Positions 43,666 to 52,396 of a stretch of DNA of 64,000 nt are shown here, one piece after another (positions within the stretch are counted from its first letter, which is position 1; each line of letters starts with the position of its first letter). This stretch comes from UBA1563 sp041667115 (lineage in GTDB: Bacteria > Bacteroidota > Ignavibacteria > Ignavibacteriales > Ignavibacteriaceae). Location: NCBI GenBank assembly GCA_041667115.1, contig JBAYFO010000006.1:1-64000 (forward strand). The letters are read 5' to 3'. The position numbers were made by a program, and so were the translations under genes. A model generated the notes under the pieces. It saw nothing but the letters and a program-made list of their open reading frames with translations. It was not told the origin of the DNA and did no database searches.

Positions 43666-44487
43666 ATGAGTGAATTAAATTTAAAAATATCGAACGACCT
43701 GAAGCATTTTTCGCATACACCGGAAATCACCACACAGAAATATTCCGACGAACAGAAAGCAAAAATTGCAAAAACTTCAAAGGATTTTGAAAGTCTCCTT
43801 ACCGCCATGATGCTGAAAAGCATGAACAAAACTAAAGAGAATGATGAGAGCGGAGAAGAAAGTTATGGTGGAGATTATTTTGACTCTCTCTTCGAAAACG
43901 AAATGGCTAAAAATATTTCAAGCGGAAAGGGTTTGGGGCTCGCATCTGAACTTTATAAGAAGATCACCGGTGAAGATCTTGATCTGTCGTCATTCAAAAA
44001 TAGTTTGCACCTGTTAAGAGTGAAAAGTAAAGTTGAACTTAAAAATTATGATAAAGAATCCACCGGAATTTCCCCGAGTAAACAATCTTTAAACCGGTTA
44101 GAACAATTTGATGAACATATTGAAGAAGCTTCAAAGCTGTATGGTGTTGACAAGGGATTGATCAAATCGGTAATTATTGCTGAATCAGCCGGAAATGCCA
44201 AAGCTGTTTCATCGGCAAAAGCCAAAGGGTTAATGCAGTTGATCGATTCTACGGCTACAAGCATGGGCGTCCAAAATGTTTGGGATCCACGCCAAAATAT
44301 TATGGGCGGGACTAAATATTTGTCTGAAATGCTTCGACAATATAAGGGAGATGTAAAGCTTGCGTTAGCTGGATATAATGCGGGACCGGCTAATGTTGAA
44401 AAGTATAACGGAGTTCCCCCTTTTGACGAGACGAAAACCTACATTACCCGCGTACTCGGTTATTTAAATCATTTAAACGGAAGTTAA
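43666..44487 (+). CDS. flgJ: FlgJ rod-binding domain fused to a lytic transglycosylase
   Basis: Residues 30-100 form the FlgJ rod-binding domain (KTSKDFESLLTAMMLKSMNK, ISSGKGLGLASELYKKI). Residues 150-273 are an SLT-type lytic transglycosylase with E173 in IIAESAGNAKAVSS as the expected acid/base, followed by AKGLMQLIDSTA and LALAGYNAGPANVEKY. It opens peptidoglycan for the rod. Enterobacterial FlgJ carries a glucosaminidase domain instead, and in some proteobacteria the transglycosylase is a separate protein, so this is an alternative fusion. No signal peptide is seen, consistent with export through the flagellar apparatus. Confidence 0.93.
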   Translation: MSELNLKISNDLKHFSHTPEITTQKYSDEQKAKIAKTSKDFESLLTAMMLKSMNKTKENDESGEESYGGDYFDSLFENEMAKNISSGKGLGLASELYKKITGEDLDLSSFKNSLHLLRVKSKVELKNYDKESTGISPSKQSLNRLEQFDEHIEEASKLYGVDKGLIKSVIIAESAGNAKAVSSAKAKGLMQLIDSTATSMGVQNVWDPRQNIMGGTKYLSEMLRQYKGDVKLALAGYNAGPANVEKYNGVPPFDETKTYITRVLGYLNHLNGS

Positions 44488-44488
44488 C

Positions 44489-44941
44489 ATGGATACAAAA
44501 AATTTAGTAAAAGCTTTACAAGAGCAAGAAGATAATCTTCAAATGTTTTTAGATTCCTTGTTAAAACATCAAAAAGCATTAATTGAGCATGATCTTCCTG
44601 TTATGAATGAAGCAATTATTTTTGAAGGAAAAATTATAAAGGATATTACCGCCCTCGATAAGGAGATCCTTAAAACGATGCATCATTTGTCCGAACAATA
44701 TTCTTTAAGACTGGCTTCAACGAAACTTTTGGATTTCACCAAAGCGATAAAAAAAATGAGTACTAACGATTATGTGAGCCTTTTACAGCTTCAGAAATCA
44801 ATTAGAAAATTGCTTGTAAAAATCAAAACGGTTAATTCACAAAACAGCATGCTTATTATGAACGCAAGAAATTTTATTAAACAAACTTTTTCTTCGCTTG
44901 TAGGCGTGAATAAAGATCCGATTTTAGACAGGAGAGTCTGA
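44489..44941 (+). CDS. flgN: FlgK/FlgL export chaperone FlgN
   Basis: The 150-residue all-helical protein (KALQEQEDNLQMFLDSLLKH, then EGKIIKDITALDKEIL) has the build of FlgN. It lies directly before flgK and flgL, the hook-filament junction proteins it escorts to FlhA. Sequence conservation in the family is low, so the position is an important part of the call. It overlaps flgK by 1 nt. Confidence 0.85.
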   Translation: MDTKNLVKALQEQEDNLQMFLDSLLKHQKALIEHDLPVMNEAIIFEGKIIKDITALDKEILKTMHHLSEQYSLRLASTKLLDFTKAIKKMSTNDYVSLLQLQKSIRKLLVKIKTVNSQNSMLIMNARNFIKQTFSSLVGVNKDPILDRRV

Positions 44942-46302
44942 TGGGTGTTAGTAGAATTTTCGATATCTCGCAAAGTAGTTTAGCTGCCTATCAGCAGGCT
45001 TTGAACATTACTTCAAATAATATAGCGAATGCTTCAAATCCGGATTATTCAAGGCAAACGCCTGTTTTGTCAACTGCAAAAAGTCAATCCAACGGCACAC
45101 TTATTTTTGGATCGGGAGTAAATCTTGATTACATCCAAAGACAAAGAGATACTCTTGTAGATTCACAAATAAGGGCGAATAACCAAAAATATTCCGATAA
45201 TAGTAAACGCTCGGATATTCTCGGACAAATTGAACAACTTTTCGGTGAACCTTCGGATCTGGGATTATCAAATGTCATGGATTCATTTTTTAATTCATGG
45301 AGTGCTGCTTCAGTCAGCCCTAATTCTTCTGCTCTCAGAATGAATGTTGTTACTTCAGCCCAAAATCTAGCTACAAAAGTGAAAGATATTTATGAAGGAA
45401 TAACTGAAGCAAAATCAAGTTTGATGAGTGATGCGAAAAACACGGTCGCCACGATAAATAGTTATTTAAAACAAATTCAAGACTTGAATAACCAAATCAT
45501 TGCGGGAAGTTTAAACAATCAACAACCGAGTGATTTGTTAGACCAACGGGATTCAGTAATTGACAGTCTCAGCAAGTTGGTAAACATTAATGTTACAACC
45601 GACTCATCGAACGGTGTTATGGTCTCAATAGGTGGAACATTGGCTGTTGATAAAAATATGGCTAATGAATTTCAACTGAAGGAAGTAAACGGCAATCTTT
45701 CATTAACCACGGGAACAGATAGTTTTTCGACTAATGTTACCGGAGGGGAACTTTTTGCAATTAAAGAAATTTATTCAAAAACAATTCCCGGGTATCTCGA
45801 TCAAATTAATGCTGTGATGACGTCCTTATCAGACTCCGTTAACCAACTCCACGCTACGGGATTTACTAATGCCACGCCAACCCAAACCGGGCTTAATTTT
45901 TTTGATGGATACAATGAAGGGATTTTAACTATCAACCAGGACATTATGCGGGATCCTAATAAAATAGCCTTATCGAAAGATGGAACAAGCGGGAATGGTG
46001 ATATTGCAACTAAGATAGCTGAGTTAAGCAGTGCAAAATTGTTAAACGGAGCGACTCTTGCGGATAATTACGGTTCATTAATCAGTGAGGTTGGAACGCA
46101 AAAACAATTCTCTGATCAAATGGCGCAAGCGAATCAATTGGTACTTCAGCAATTGGAGCAACAAAAATCCTCAGTCTCCGGAGTTTCTCTTGATGAAGAA
46201 ATGGCTAACGTTCTCAAATTTCAACGATCCTATGAAGCTTCGGCTAAGATGATAAAAATCGGCGATGAGATGTTACAAACAATTTTAAGTATGGTGCAGT
46301 AA
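44941..46302 (+). CDS. flgK: Hook-filament junction protein FlgK
   Basis: The 453-residue protein starts with FDISQSSLAAYQQALNITSN and NIANASNPDYSRQ. A FlgK-specific RQRDTLVDSQIRANNQKYSD segment, a QPSDLLDQRDSVIDSLSKLV turn and the C-terminal VSLDEEMANVLKFQRSYEAS helix follow. It is the first protein laid on the finished hook. It is shorter than enterobacterial FlgK (about 550), probably in the outer domain. Confidence 0.94.
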   Translation: MGVSRIFDISQSSLAAYQQALNITSNNIANASNPDYSRQTPVLSTAKSQSNGTLIFGSGVNLDYIQRQRDTLVDSQIRANNQKYSDNSKRSDILGQIEQLFGEPSDLGLSNVMDSFFNSWSAASVSPNSSALRMNVVTSAQNLATKVKDIYEGITEAKSSLMSDAKNTVATINSYLKQIQDLNNQIIAGSLNNQQPSDLLDQRDSVIDSLSKLVNINVTTDSSNGVMVSIGGTLAVDKNMANEFQLKEVNGNLSLTTGTDSFSTNVTGGELFAIKEIYSKTIPGYLDQINAVMTSLSDSVNQLHATGFTNATPTQTGLNFFDGYNEGILTINQDIMRDPNKIALSKDGTSGNGDIATKIAELSSAKLLNGATLADNYGSLISEVGTQKQFSDQMAQANQLVLQQLEQQKSSVSGVSLDEEMANVLKFQRSYEASAKMIKIGDEMLQTILSMVQ

Positions 46303-46303
46303 G

Positions 46304-47560
46304 ATGAGAATATCAGATGCAATGATCACAAATAATTTCAATCATGCTTTAAATCAAACGAAAGCAAGATATGATAAGTTAAGCATTCAAATAGCGACGC
46401 AGAATAAAATTCAGAAACCGTCCGATTCTCCCAGCGGAACGATAAGAATTAATAGATTGACAAGTCAAATGAATCAGTCTGATTCATTTAGCAATAATAT
46501 TCAAAACGGACTTTCATTTATTAATAACTCGATCATGTCGATGGAGAGTATTCAAACGGAGACCTCTAGTACCTTAACAAAACTTACCGAACTTGTCAAC
46601 GCAACTAACGGGGGAGACTACACTTCGTATGCCGATGCTATTGACCTCTCGGTAAAAGCAATGATGGATGCAGCGAATGCCGAATATGATGGAAATTATC
46701 TTTTTGGTGGTACCGATAATTCCGCTGCCCCTTTCGGAATGACCGCGGATCAACAAGCTGTTGAAGTAAAAGCCAATGATATTTCAGGTAAGCATGAAAT
46801 CAAAATTTCCGCTAACATTACACAAAAAATTAACATGAGCGGAACGGAAGTTTTTGGGACAATAGTAAAAGGGACTGGGACCCTCGATAAAGATAGTGTC
46901 GTCGGTGATGTTTCCTCTAAGCAAACCAAAGTGTATGATGCTGAAGGCAATGAGTATACTCTTAATCTGAACTTTACAAAAACTGCAGCTAACACTTATT
47001 CATTAAGCTATGATATTCTCGATGGAAGTAATGCTTCCATTTATACATCTGCCCCGGCTTCCCAAAATTTAGTCTTTGATGCCGACACGAACCGCCTAAC
47101 AACCATTAATGGAAATACTAATCAACAGCTTAACATAAAAGCAGCCGATAAAAAAATTGATTTCACGTTTGATCTTTCTTCTGTTTTGGAAAAAAGTGGA
47201 GCTTCGGCAATGGCTTTTTCAGCTAATCAAAAAACAGACATTTTTAATACGCTTATGGCAATAAGTAAAAATTTGAAATTGGGAATTGCTCCAACCGCCG
47301 AACAGCAAACGGCAGTTTCTGATTTCAACAAACATATGCTTTCAAAGCTTGGTGAAGCGGGAAATGTTTCAAACCAATTTTCCAATGTCGCAGATCAAAA
47401 TACTCAGCAAAAATTGATTCTCCAAGGGTTAGTCTCAAAAGAAAAAGATGTTGATATGGCTCAGGCTATTATGGATCTGCAGGCTGAAGATAATGCAATG
47501 CAAATGTCTTATAAAATTTCGGCAATGATTTTGCCTAAATCGCTTTTGAACTATTTATGA
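46304..47560 (+). CDS. flgL: Hook-filament junction protein FlgL
   Basis: The 418 residues have the flagellin-like N-terminal coil (NFNHALNQTKARYDKLSIQI, KIQKPSDSPSGTIRINRL) and C-terminal coil (KEKDVDMAQAIMDLQAEDNA, SYKISAMILPKSLLNYL). The middle outer domain contains an insert with FGGTDNSAAPFG and beta-rich repeats. FlgL sits between FlgK and flagellin. The gene is the last structural one of this unit before the stator genes; fliC, fliD and fliS do not follow. It overlaps motA by 4 nt. Confidence 0.94.
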   Translation: MRISDAMITNNFNHALNQTKARYDKLSIQIATQNKIQKPSDSPSGTIRINRLTSQMNQSDSFSNNIQNGLSFINNSIMSMESIQTETSSTLTKLTELVNATNGGDYTSYADAIDLSVKAMMDAANAEYDGNYLFGGTDNSAAPFGMTADQQAVEVKANDISGKHEIKISANITQKINMSGTEVFGTIVKGTGTLDKDSVVGDVSSKQTKVYDAEGNEYTLNLNFTKTAANTYSLSYDILDGSNASIYTSAPASQNLVFDADTNRLTTINGNTNQQLNIKAADKKIDFTFDLSSVLEKSGASAMAFSANQKTDIFNTLMAISKNLKLGIAPTAEQQTAVSDFNKHMLSKLGEAGNVSNQFSNVADQNTQQKLILQGLVSKEKDVDMAQAIMDLQAEDNAMQMSYKISAMILPKSLLNYL

Positions 47561-48330
47561 AAATAAGATCATTTTCTTTAGTGGGGCTAACGATTGGTGT
47601 TTTGTCAATCTTCGGTGCGTTTATGCTCGAAGGAGGCTCGTATCATGCGTTGTTTCTTGTTTCTCCCTTATTGATTGTTTTCGGAGGGACGTTTGCTGCA
47701 ATTATTATCGGATTCGGTTTAGATAGGTTCTTAAATATTTTTGAGTTGATGAAAATCGCCTACTTCCCGAAATCATATAATTTGGAAGAGCTCATTAATA
47801 ATTTCATAGAAATTTCGATAATAATTAGAAAGAACGGATTTTTAGCTGTCGAAAAAGATTTGGACAAACTTATTTATCCGTTTCCGCAAAAAATGGTAAA
47901 ATATGTTCTTGACGGTAATGATGCCGAGGCTTTGACCAATCTTGCAATGCAAGAGATAAAAGCCGTACAAGCGCGGCACAGTTTGAACAGTTTAATTTTT
48001 ACCAAAATGGGGGGGTATGCACCTACGATGGGAATTCTCGGAACCGTGCTGGGACTGATAATGACATTGGCTAATGTCGGGGATGATCCTAATGGATTAA
48101 TTAGAAATATCGCCACCGCATTTATAGCAACATTATGGGGAGTTTTTAGTGCAAATATTATTTGGTTTCCAATTAGCGATAAGTTAAAATTATGTCATTT
48201 AGAAGAGAAACAGATGATGGATATTTCAATAGAAGGGATTCTGGCTCTTCAAGCTGGAGAAATCCCTTCGATGGTCAAGGCCAGACTGATAAGCCTCATT
48301 CCTCAAAAGGCTCTAGAAAAAATAGTCTGA
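47557..48330 (+). CDS. motA: Flagellar stator protein MotA (first pair)
   Basis: The 257-residue protein has four membrane helices. A cytoplasmic loop (about 70-150) is expected to contact FliG, and the MGGYAPTMGILGTVLGLIMT and AFIATLWGVFSANIIWFPIS segments of the Firmicute/Geobacter-like MotA group are visible. With MotB it forms the ion channel driving rotation. The ion cannot be decided from the sequence. Its start overlaps flgL by 4 nt. Its last 139 nt overlap the best available start of motB in another frame. Confidence 0.94.
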   Translation: MKIRSFSLVGLTIGVLSIFGAFMLEGGSYHALFLVSPLLIVFGGTFAAIIIGFGLDRFLNIFELMKIAYFPKSYNLEELINNFIEISIIIRKNGFLAVEKDLDKLIYPFPQKMVKYVLDGNDAEALTNLAMQEIKAVQARHSLNSLIFTKMGGYAPTMGILGTVLGLIMTLANVGDDPNGLIRNIATAFIATLWGVFSANIIWFPISDKLKLCHLEEKQMMDISIEGILALQAGEIPSMVKARLISLIPQKALEKIV

Positions 48331-49010
48331 CGCATGACCTTGAGGATATTCATTCCGGTGAAGAATCCGATAAAGATAGATACTTAATTACGTATGCCGA
48401 TTTAATAACGTTATTACTTGGTCTTTTTATTATTCTTTATGCAATCTCAAAAGTTGATTCCGGTAAATACACAAAAATGGTTACCGCTCTCGGAAATACT
48501 TTTGGAAAAAGCGGACAGGTTTTTGATAAAGGAGGAAAGTTCCCTAGCGATTTGCCTTCTCCGCCGCCATCAGGGTTGAAGGATGAACTTGGTAGATTAG
48601 TGAATCAATATAATTATTCCGGGCACATTTCGCTTGAAGAAAATGAACGGGGAATTACGATTCATATTTTAGATGATATTCTTTTTCAATCGGGGAAAGC
48701 TGATTTAAGCGATGGATCAAAATTGGTATTAAGCAGGCTCTCAAAAATTTTGAAAGAATTACCAAATGATTTTCGCATTGAAGGACACACGGATGACGTG
48801 CCGATTAATTCATCTTCTTTCCCTTCAAACTGGCATCTTTCGGTTGCAAGAGCTTTGAATACAGCCTATTATTTAGTGAATACTGAAGGACTTCCGCCGG
48901 AAAGAGTTTCGATCGTTGGTAATTCGGAGTATAAACCGATTGCTTCAAATGATACGGAAGAAGGAAGAGCTTCTAACAGAAGAGTAGATATTGTAATAAT
49001 TAAGAAATAA
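48192..49010 (+). CDS. motB: Flagellar stator protein MotB (first pair)
   Basis: The 272-residue reading has a membrane helix with the ion-binding Asp at residue 70 (LITYADLITLLLGLFII) and an OmpA-like peptidoglycan-binding domain (FRIEGHTDDVPINSS, WHLSVARALNTAYYLV, RASNRRVDIVI). The start is a real problem. The only ATG is at 48192, 139 nt inside motA. No ATG, GTG or TTG lies in frame between it and the helix, only a CTG at 48327 placed at the motA stop. The first 45 residues (Arg/Ser/Gly-rich) look like out-of-frame sequence, so the CTG or another non-standard start is possible. Confidence 0.88.
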   Translation: MSFRRETDDGYFNRRDSGSSSWRNPFDGQGQTDKPHSSKGSRKNSLTHDLEDIHSGEESDKDRYLITYADLITLLLGLFIILYAISKVDSGKYTKMVTALGNTFGKSGQVFDKGGKFPSDLPSPPPSGLKDELGRLVNQYNYSGHISLEENERGITIHILDDILFQSGKADLSDGSKLVLSRLSKILKELPNDFRIEGHTDDVPINSSSFPSNWHLSVARALNTAYYLVNTEGLPPERVSIVGNSEYKPIASNDTEEGRASNRRVDIVIIKK

Positions 49011-49016
49011 AAAAAT

Positions 49017-49397
49017 ATGAAAATACAAACAGATCAATTTGGCGAGTTGGATTTTGGCGAGGACTTAATTCTCGATTTCCCTTCCGGCTTATTTGGCTTT
49101 GAACAATTAAAAAAATTCGTTTTGATAAAAATTGGCGAAGAACTATTTTATTGGTTGAATTCTATTGAACAGCCGGAAATTGCTTTCCCACTTTTTGGTA
49201 TAAGTGTAATTGATGAAAATTACCCGTTAGAAGCAGAGACTGAAGTCTTTGGGATTGTAACGATGAATCGTGATCCGCTGCAAGTAACGATTAATTTGAA
49301 AGCTCCGGTTTATATTAATCAAAATAGAAAAGTCGGTTACCAAAAAATAATAGACAAAGAGAATTATCCTGTCAAGTATCATCTCTTTGTCGAATAA
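49017..49397 (+). CDS. fliW: Flagellar assembly factor FliW
   Basis: The 126-residue protein shows the FliW pattern GELDFGEDLILDFPSGLFGF near the start, EELFYWLNSIEQPEIAFPLF and the NRDPLQVTINLKAPVYINQN segment. FliW binds flagellin and, when flagellin is exported, is freed to bind and inhibit CsrA, encoded 14 nt downstream. The pair sets a translational checkpoint on flagellin in Bacillus, Campylobacter and others. Flagellin itself is not encoded here. Confidence 0.95.
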   Translation: MKIQTDQFGELDFGEDLILDFPSGLFGFEQLKKFVLIKIGEELFYWLNSIEQPEIAFPLFGISVIDENYPLEAETEVFGIVTMNRDPLQVTINLKAPVYINQNRKVGYQKIIDKENYPVKYHLFVE

Positions 49398-49411
49398 CCA
49401 GTGAAGGTTTT

Positions 49412-49666
49412 ATGTTAATCTTAACCAGAAAAATTGATGAAGAGATCATCATTGATTCTCAAATTAAAATAAAAATTATTTCAATTTCGGAAAACAATAT
49501 CAAGCTTGGGATAACCGCTCCGCCAAACATAGAAATTCTCCGTGGAGAGATTTATGAAAAAGTTGTGCAGACAACAAGAGAGGCTTTTTCCCAAAGTAAA
49601 AACAGCGTAACGCCTTTGCCAACACTTAAGATCAATAAGTTGAAAAAGAAAAATGAAGAATCCTGA
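49412..49666 (+). CDS. csrA: Translational regulator CsrA
   Basis: The 84-residue protein starts MLILTRKIDEEIIIDSQIKI with the CsrA beta strands ISENNIKLGITAPPNIEI and LRGEIYEKVV; the C-terminal LRGEIYE Arg is a typical RNA-contact residue. It binds GGA motifs near ribosome-binding sites. A Lys-rich extension (about 60-84) makes it longer than the E. coli protein (61). Its partner FliW is encoded upstream. Its last 14 nt overlap the next gene. Confidence 0.95.
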   Translation: MLILTRKIDEEIIIDSQIKIKIISISENNIKLGITAPPNIEILRGEIYEKVVQTTREAFSQSKNSVTPLPTLKINKLKKKNEES

Positions 49667-50381
49667 AGAAAATAAAACGACCATACTCATTGTCGATGAT
49701 TCCGATGTAGTGAGGCATTCGCTTAAAAGCTTTTTCAAAAGTTATAACTGCGAAGTAATTACCTGCTCAGACGGGTTAGATGGAATTCAAAAAGCTAAAG
49801 AGCATAATCCCAAATTGATTTTCCTTGATCTGATGATGCCGAAGTTTGATGGTCTTAAAATGCTTCAAGTAATTAAGGGAATGGAAGAGTTGAAATCTAT
49901 TCCTGTGATTGTTATCAGCGCCAATACAGATAGAAGAAACGTTCTTTCTGTTCTTGAAATGGGCGCAGACAGAATTATTTCTAAACCTCTAAGAAAAGAA
50001 ATAATTATTAAAAACATCAACGAAGTTTGCGGAATTGAATTTCTTTCCAACGCTGCCAAGATGGTAGAATTTTCCAATTCGGATGCCGAAGAAATTAAGC
50101 AGCACCTAATTGAAACATTCTTAAATGGCTTCGAAGTAAAAAAAGCGGCTATCTTAACTGCCATTGAACAAAGAGATAGAGATACGCTTCGTGCTGTGAT
50201 GCATGAGCTTAAAGGGAATGGCGGAACAATCGGGTATCCACAATTATCGTACATAAGTGATACAATTGAAAAATTATTAAATACAGTCAGTTTTGAATGG
50301 ACATTTGTTCTTCAAAAATGTGAGCAAATTTTTTCAATTGTCCATGATATAAATAACGCGAGGCGGGAGTTAATAAGCTAA
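49653..50381 (+). CDS. Receiver-HPt protein
   Basis: The 242-residue protein has an N-terminal receiver domain (ILIVDDSDVV; phospho-site D59 in FLDLMMP; K111 in ISKPL). A C-terminal histidine phosphotransfer domain follows with H184 in AVMHELKGNGGTIGYPQL. It could accept phosphate at both ends and route it within a phosphorelay. Hybrid kinases that usually precede such proteins are absent. The partners may be the kinases encoded downstream at 53806, 56107 or 63203. It lies between csrA and motA2 in the flagellar unit and overlaps csrA by 14 nt. Confidence 0.88.
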   Translation: MKNPEENKTTILIVDDSDVVRHSLKSFFKSYNCEVITCSDGLDGIQKAKEHNPKLIFLDLMMPKFDGLKMLQVIKGMEELKSIPVIVISANTDRRNVLSVLEMGADRIISKPLRKEIIIKNINEVCGIEFLSNAAKMVEFSNSDAEEIKQHLIETFLNGFEVKKAAILTAIEQRDRDTLRAVMHELKGNGGTIGYPQLSYISDTIEKLLNTVSFEWTFVLQKCEQIFSIVHDINNARRELIS

Positions 50382-50382
50382 T

Positions 50383-51237
50383 ATGTTTGTAATTATAGGT
50401 ATTGCCGTAGTTGCGCTTTCAGTTCTTATAGGATTTATAATTGCCGGTGGAAATCCCATTTTGTTAATCCAAATTCCGGAGTTTATCGTTATTCTCGGTG
50501 CCGCCATTGGAAGTATTTTAATTGCCTCTCCGCTTTCTCTAATTAAAAAGATCATTGCAGAAATTCCTGCCATGTTCAAGGCACACGGTTTTTCGAAGCA
50601 AGAATATTTAGAGTTATTAAAATCGTTTAATGACTTATTCTTATTAGCCCAACGCGATGGACTGCTCGCCATTGAAAAGCATGTTGAAAATCCGAAAGAG
50701 AGCGATATCTTATCCGTGAGTAAAAAATTTGTCAATAATGACATTGCAAGAAATTTCTTTGCAGATACGATGAAAGTTATGCTTTCCGGCGGCGTTCCCC
50801 CTCATGAATTAGAAAATTTAATTGATACAGAAATTGAAACATATGAAATTGAATCGAAACCCGTTCCTGCAGCCGTTGCAAAAGTTGGGGATTCTTTGCC
50901 CGGCTTAGGTATCGTTGCCGCGGTACTTGGAATTATCATAACGATGAGTTCAATTGATAAGGGGGCTGAAGTGGTTGGCGAGCACGTTGCCGCTGCTTTA
51001 GTTGGTACTTTTATTGGAGTTCTGGTGGCTTACGGATTTGTAAATCCTATCGCATCAAATATGGAACATAGCATCGAAGGAAGAGTGCGTCTGCTCCACA
51101 CAATTAAAGCAAGTATTATAGCTTTCGCAAGGGGCAATCCGCCAATCATTGCAGTTGAAATTGCTCGAAGAACAATTTTTTCAGATGAACGTCCTACTTT
51201 CGGTGAATTGGAAGCTTTTGTGAGAGGGAAGGCTTAA
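50383..51237 (+). CDS. motA: Flagellar stator protein MotA (second pair)
   Basis: The 284 residues carry four membrane helices and proteobacterial-type MotA motifs: VVALSVLIGFIIAGGNPILL, PESDIL-type loop, VGDSLPGLGIVAAVLGIIIT and HVAAALVGTFIGVLVAYGFV. It belongs to a different branch from the MotA at 47557, which has MGGYAPTMGILG at the corresponding place. Two stator types in one flagellar operon suggest use of two ions or two load conditions. The gene starts 1 nt after the receiver-HPt gene. Confidence 0.94.
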   Translation: MFVIIGIAVVALSVLIGFIIAGGNPILLIQIPEFIVILGAAIGSILIASPLSLIKKIIAEIPAMFKAHGFSKQEYLELLKSFNDLFLLAQRDGLLAIEKHVENPKESDILSVSKKFVNNDIARNFFADTMKVMLSGGVPPHELENLIDTEIETYEIESKPVPAAVAKVGDSLPGLGIVAAVLGIIITMSSIDKGAEVVGEHVAAALVGTFIGVLVAYGFVNPIASNMEHSIEGRVRLLHTIKASIIAFARGNPPIIAVEIARRTIFSDERPTFGELEAFVRGKA

Positions 51238-51245
51238 GAATTCTT

Positions 51246-52004
51246 ATGAGTGAAACGCCAATTATCATTAAAAAAATTAATAAGCATGAAGGGCATCACG
51301 GCGGAGCTTGGAAGGTTGCATACGCTGATTTTGTTACTGCGATGATGGCGTTATTTATTGTGCTTTGGGTAATGGGGCAAGATCAAAGCACGAAAGAATC
51401 TATTGCACATTATTTTAAAGATCCGCTTGGTATTTCTGACAAAGGAAAAGGATTAATGCCCGGCGCAATCCTTAAACAAAATGCTCCTGTTCCCAACAAT
51501 CCTGAGGCAGCTCAAGAGTTGGAAGTTGAAAAATTAAAATCGATGGGAGATAGAATTTTAGCAGAACTCTCCTCTGATTCGACTTTTGTTGTTATGATGG
51601 ATAAAATAAAAGTTGAAATTACTAAGGAAGGATTAAGAATCGAAATGGTTGAAAGCGATGGCGATATTTTCTTTCAAGTTGGAACGGCTGTGTTAAATGC
51701 TAAAGCTAGAGAAATGATCATCAAAATCGGGAATCAATTGGCTAAACTTCCTAACAAAATAGCTATTGAAGGCCATACTGACTCAAGGCCATTTAATAAT
51801 GGAAAAGCTGGTTACACCAATTTTGAACTGAGTTCGGATAGAGCAAATGCCGCGAGAAGCGCCTTAACCCAAAGTCAACTTAACGAATCTCAAATTGTTG
51901 AAATTCGTGGTTATGCAGACCGCCATTTAAGAGATCCGGAAAATCCATACAGTCTTGTTAATAGACGAATTAGTATCATAGTAAAATACCTGGAAAGCAA
52001 GTGA
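51246..52004 (+). CDS. motB: Flagellar stator protein MotB (second pair)
   Basis: The protein of 252 residues begins with KKINKHEGHHGGAWKVAYAD and has the membrane helix containing the essential Asp 28 (AYADFVTAMMALFIVLWVM). The plug region, the YFKDPLGISDKG segment and an OmpA-like domain (IAIEGHTDSRPFNNG, ELSSDRANAARSAL, NRRISIIV) follow. The first 20 residues match proteobacterial MotB closely. It overlaps the next receiver gene by 4 nt, and its start lies 8 nt after motA2. Confidence 0.95.
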   Translation: MSETPIIIKKINKHEGHHGGAWKVAYADFVTAMMALFIVLWVMGQDQSTKESIAHYFKDPLGISDKGKGLMPGAILKQNAPVPNNPEAAQELEVEKLKSMGDRILAELSSDSTFVVMMDKIKVEITKEGLRIEMVESDGDIFFQVGTAVLNAKAREMIIKIGNQLAKLPNKIAIEGHTDSRPFNNGKAGYTNFELSSDRANAARSALTQSQLNESQIVEIRGYADRHLRDPENPYSLVNRRISIIVKYLESK

Positions 52005-52396
52005 GCAAAACAATTTTAATCATCGAAGATGATCCTTTTTCTCAAGATTTTTATAACTTTATCTTTAAAAAAGCAGGTCTCAAATCTCTTATCATGGAAG
52101 ATGGAGACCGCATTCTTCTGGAATTGGAAAAAGAGGAGATAGGGCTAATCATCATGGACATTAATCTCAAGAATACATCATTGATGGGGGAGAGGATTAA
52201 TGGCGTAAAGTTTTCAAGTTTAATTAAGCAGAATGAAAAATTTAAGAGTATTCCGATTTTATTGGTTACCGCTTATTCGATTAGTGCAAACGGAGATTCT
52301 TTTTTCGATGAAAGTCTTGCCGATGATTATATTATAAAACCAATCATCGATTATAATGAACTCATCACTAAAGTAAAAAATTTATTAAACAATTAA
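52001..52396 (+). CDS. Single-domain response regulator
   Basis: The 131-residue protein is a lone receiver with E9/D10/D11, phospho-site D53 (LIIMDINLKNTS) and a conserved DDYIIKPI Lys. The loop after D53 carries an insert of about eight residues (TSLMGERINGVKF) compared with CheY. It starts with GTG inside the motB2 stop and its stop overlaps the next ATG by 1 nt. It may be a phospho-partner for the receiver-DHp protein encoded next. Confidence 0.85.
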   Translation: MSKTILIIEDDPFSQDFYNFIFKKAGLKSLIMEDGDRILLELEKEEIGLIIMDINLKNTSLMGERINGVKFSSLIKQNEKFKSIPILLVTAYSISANGDSFFDESLADDYIIKPIIDYNELITKVKNLLNN

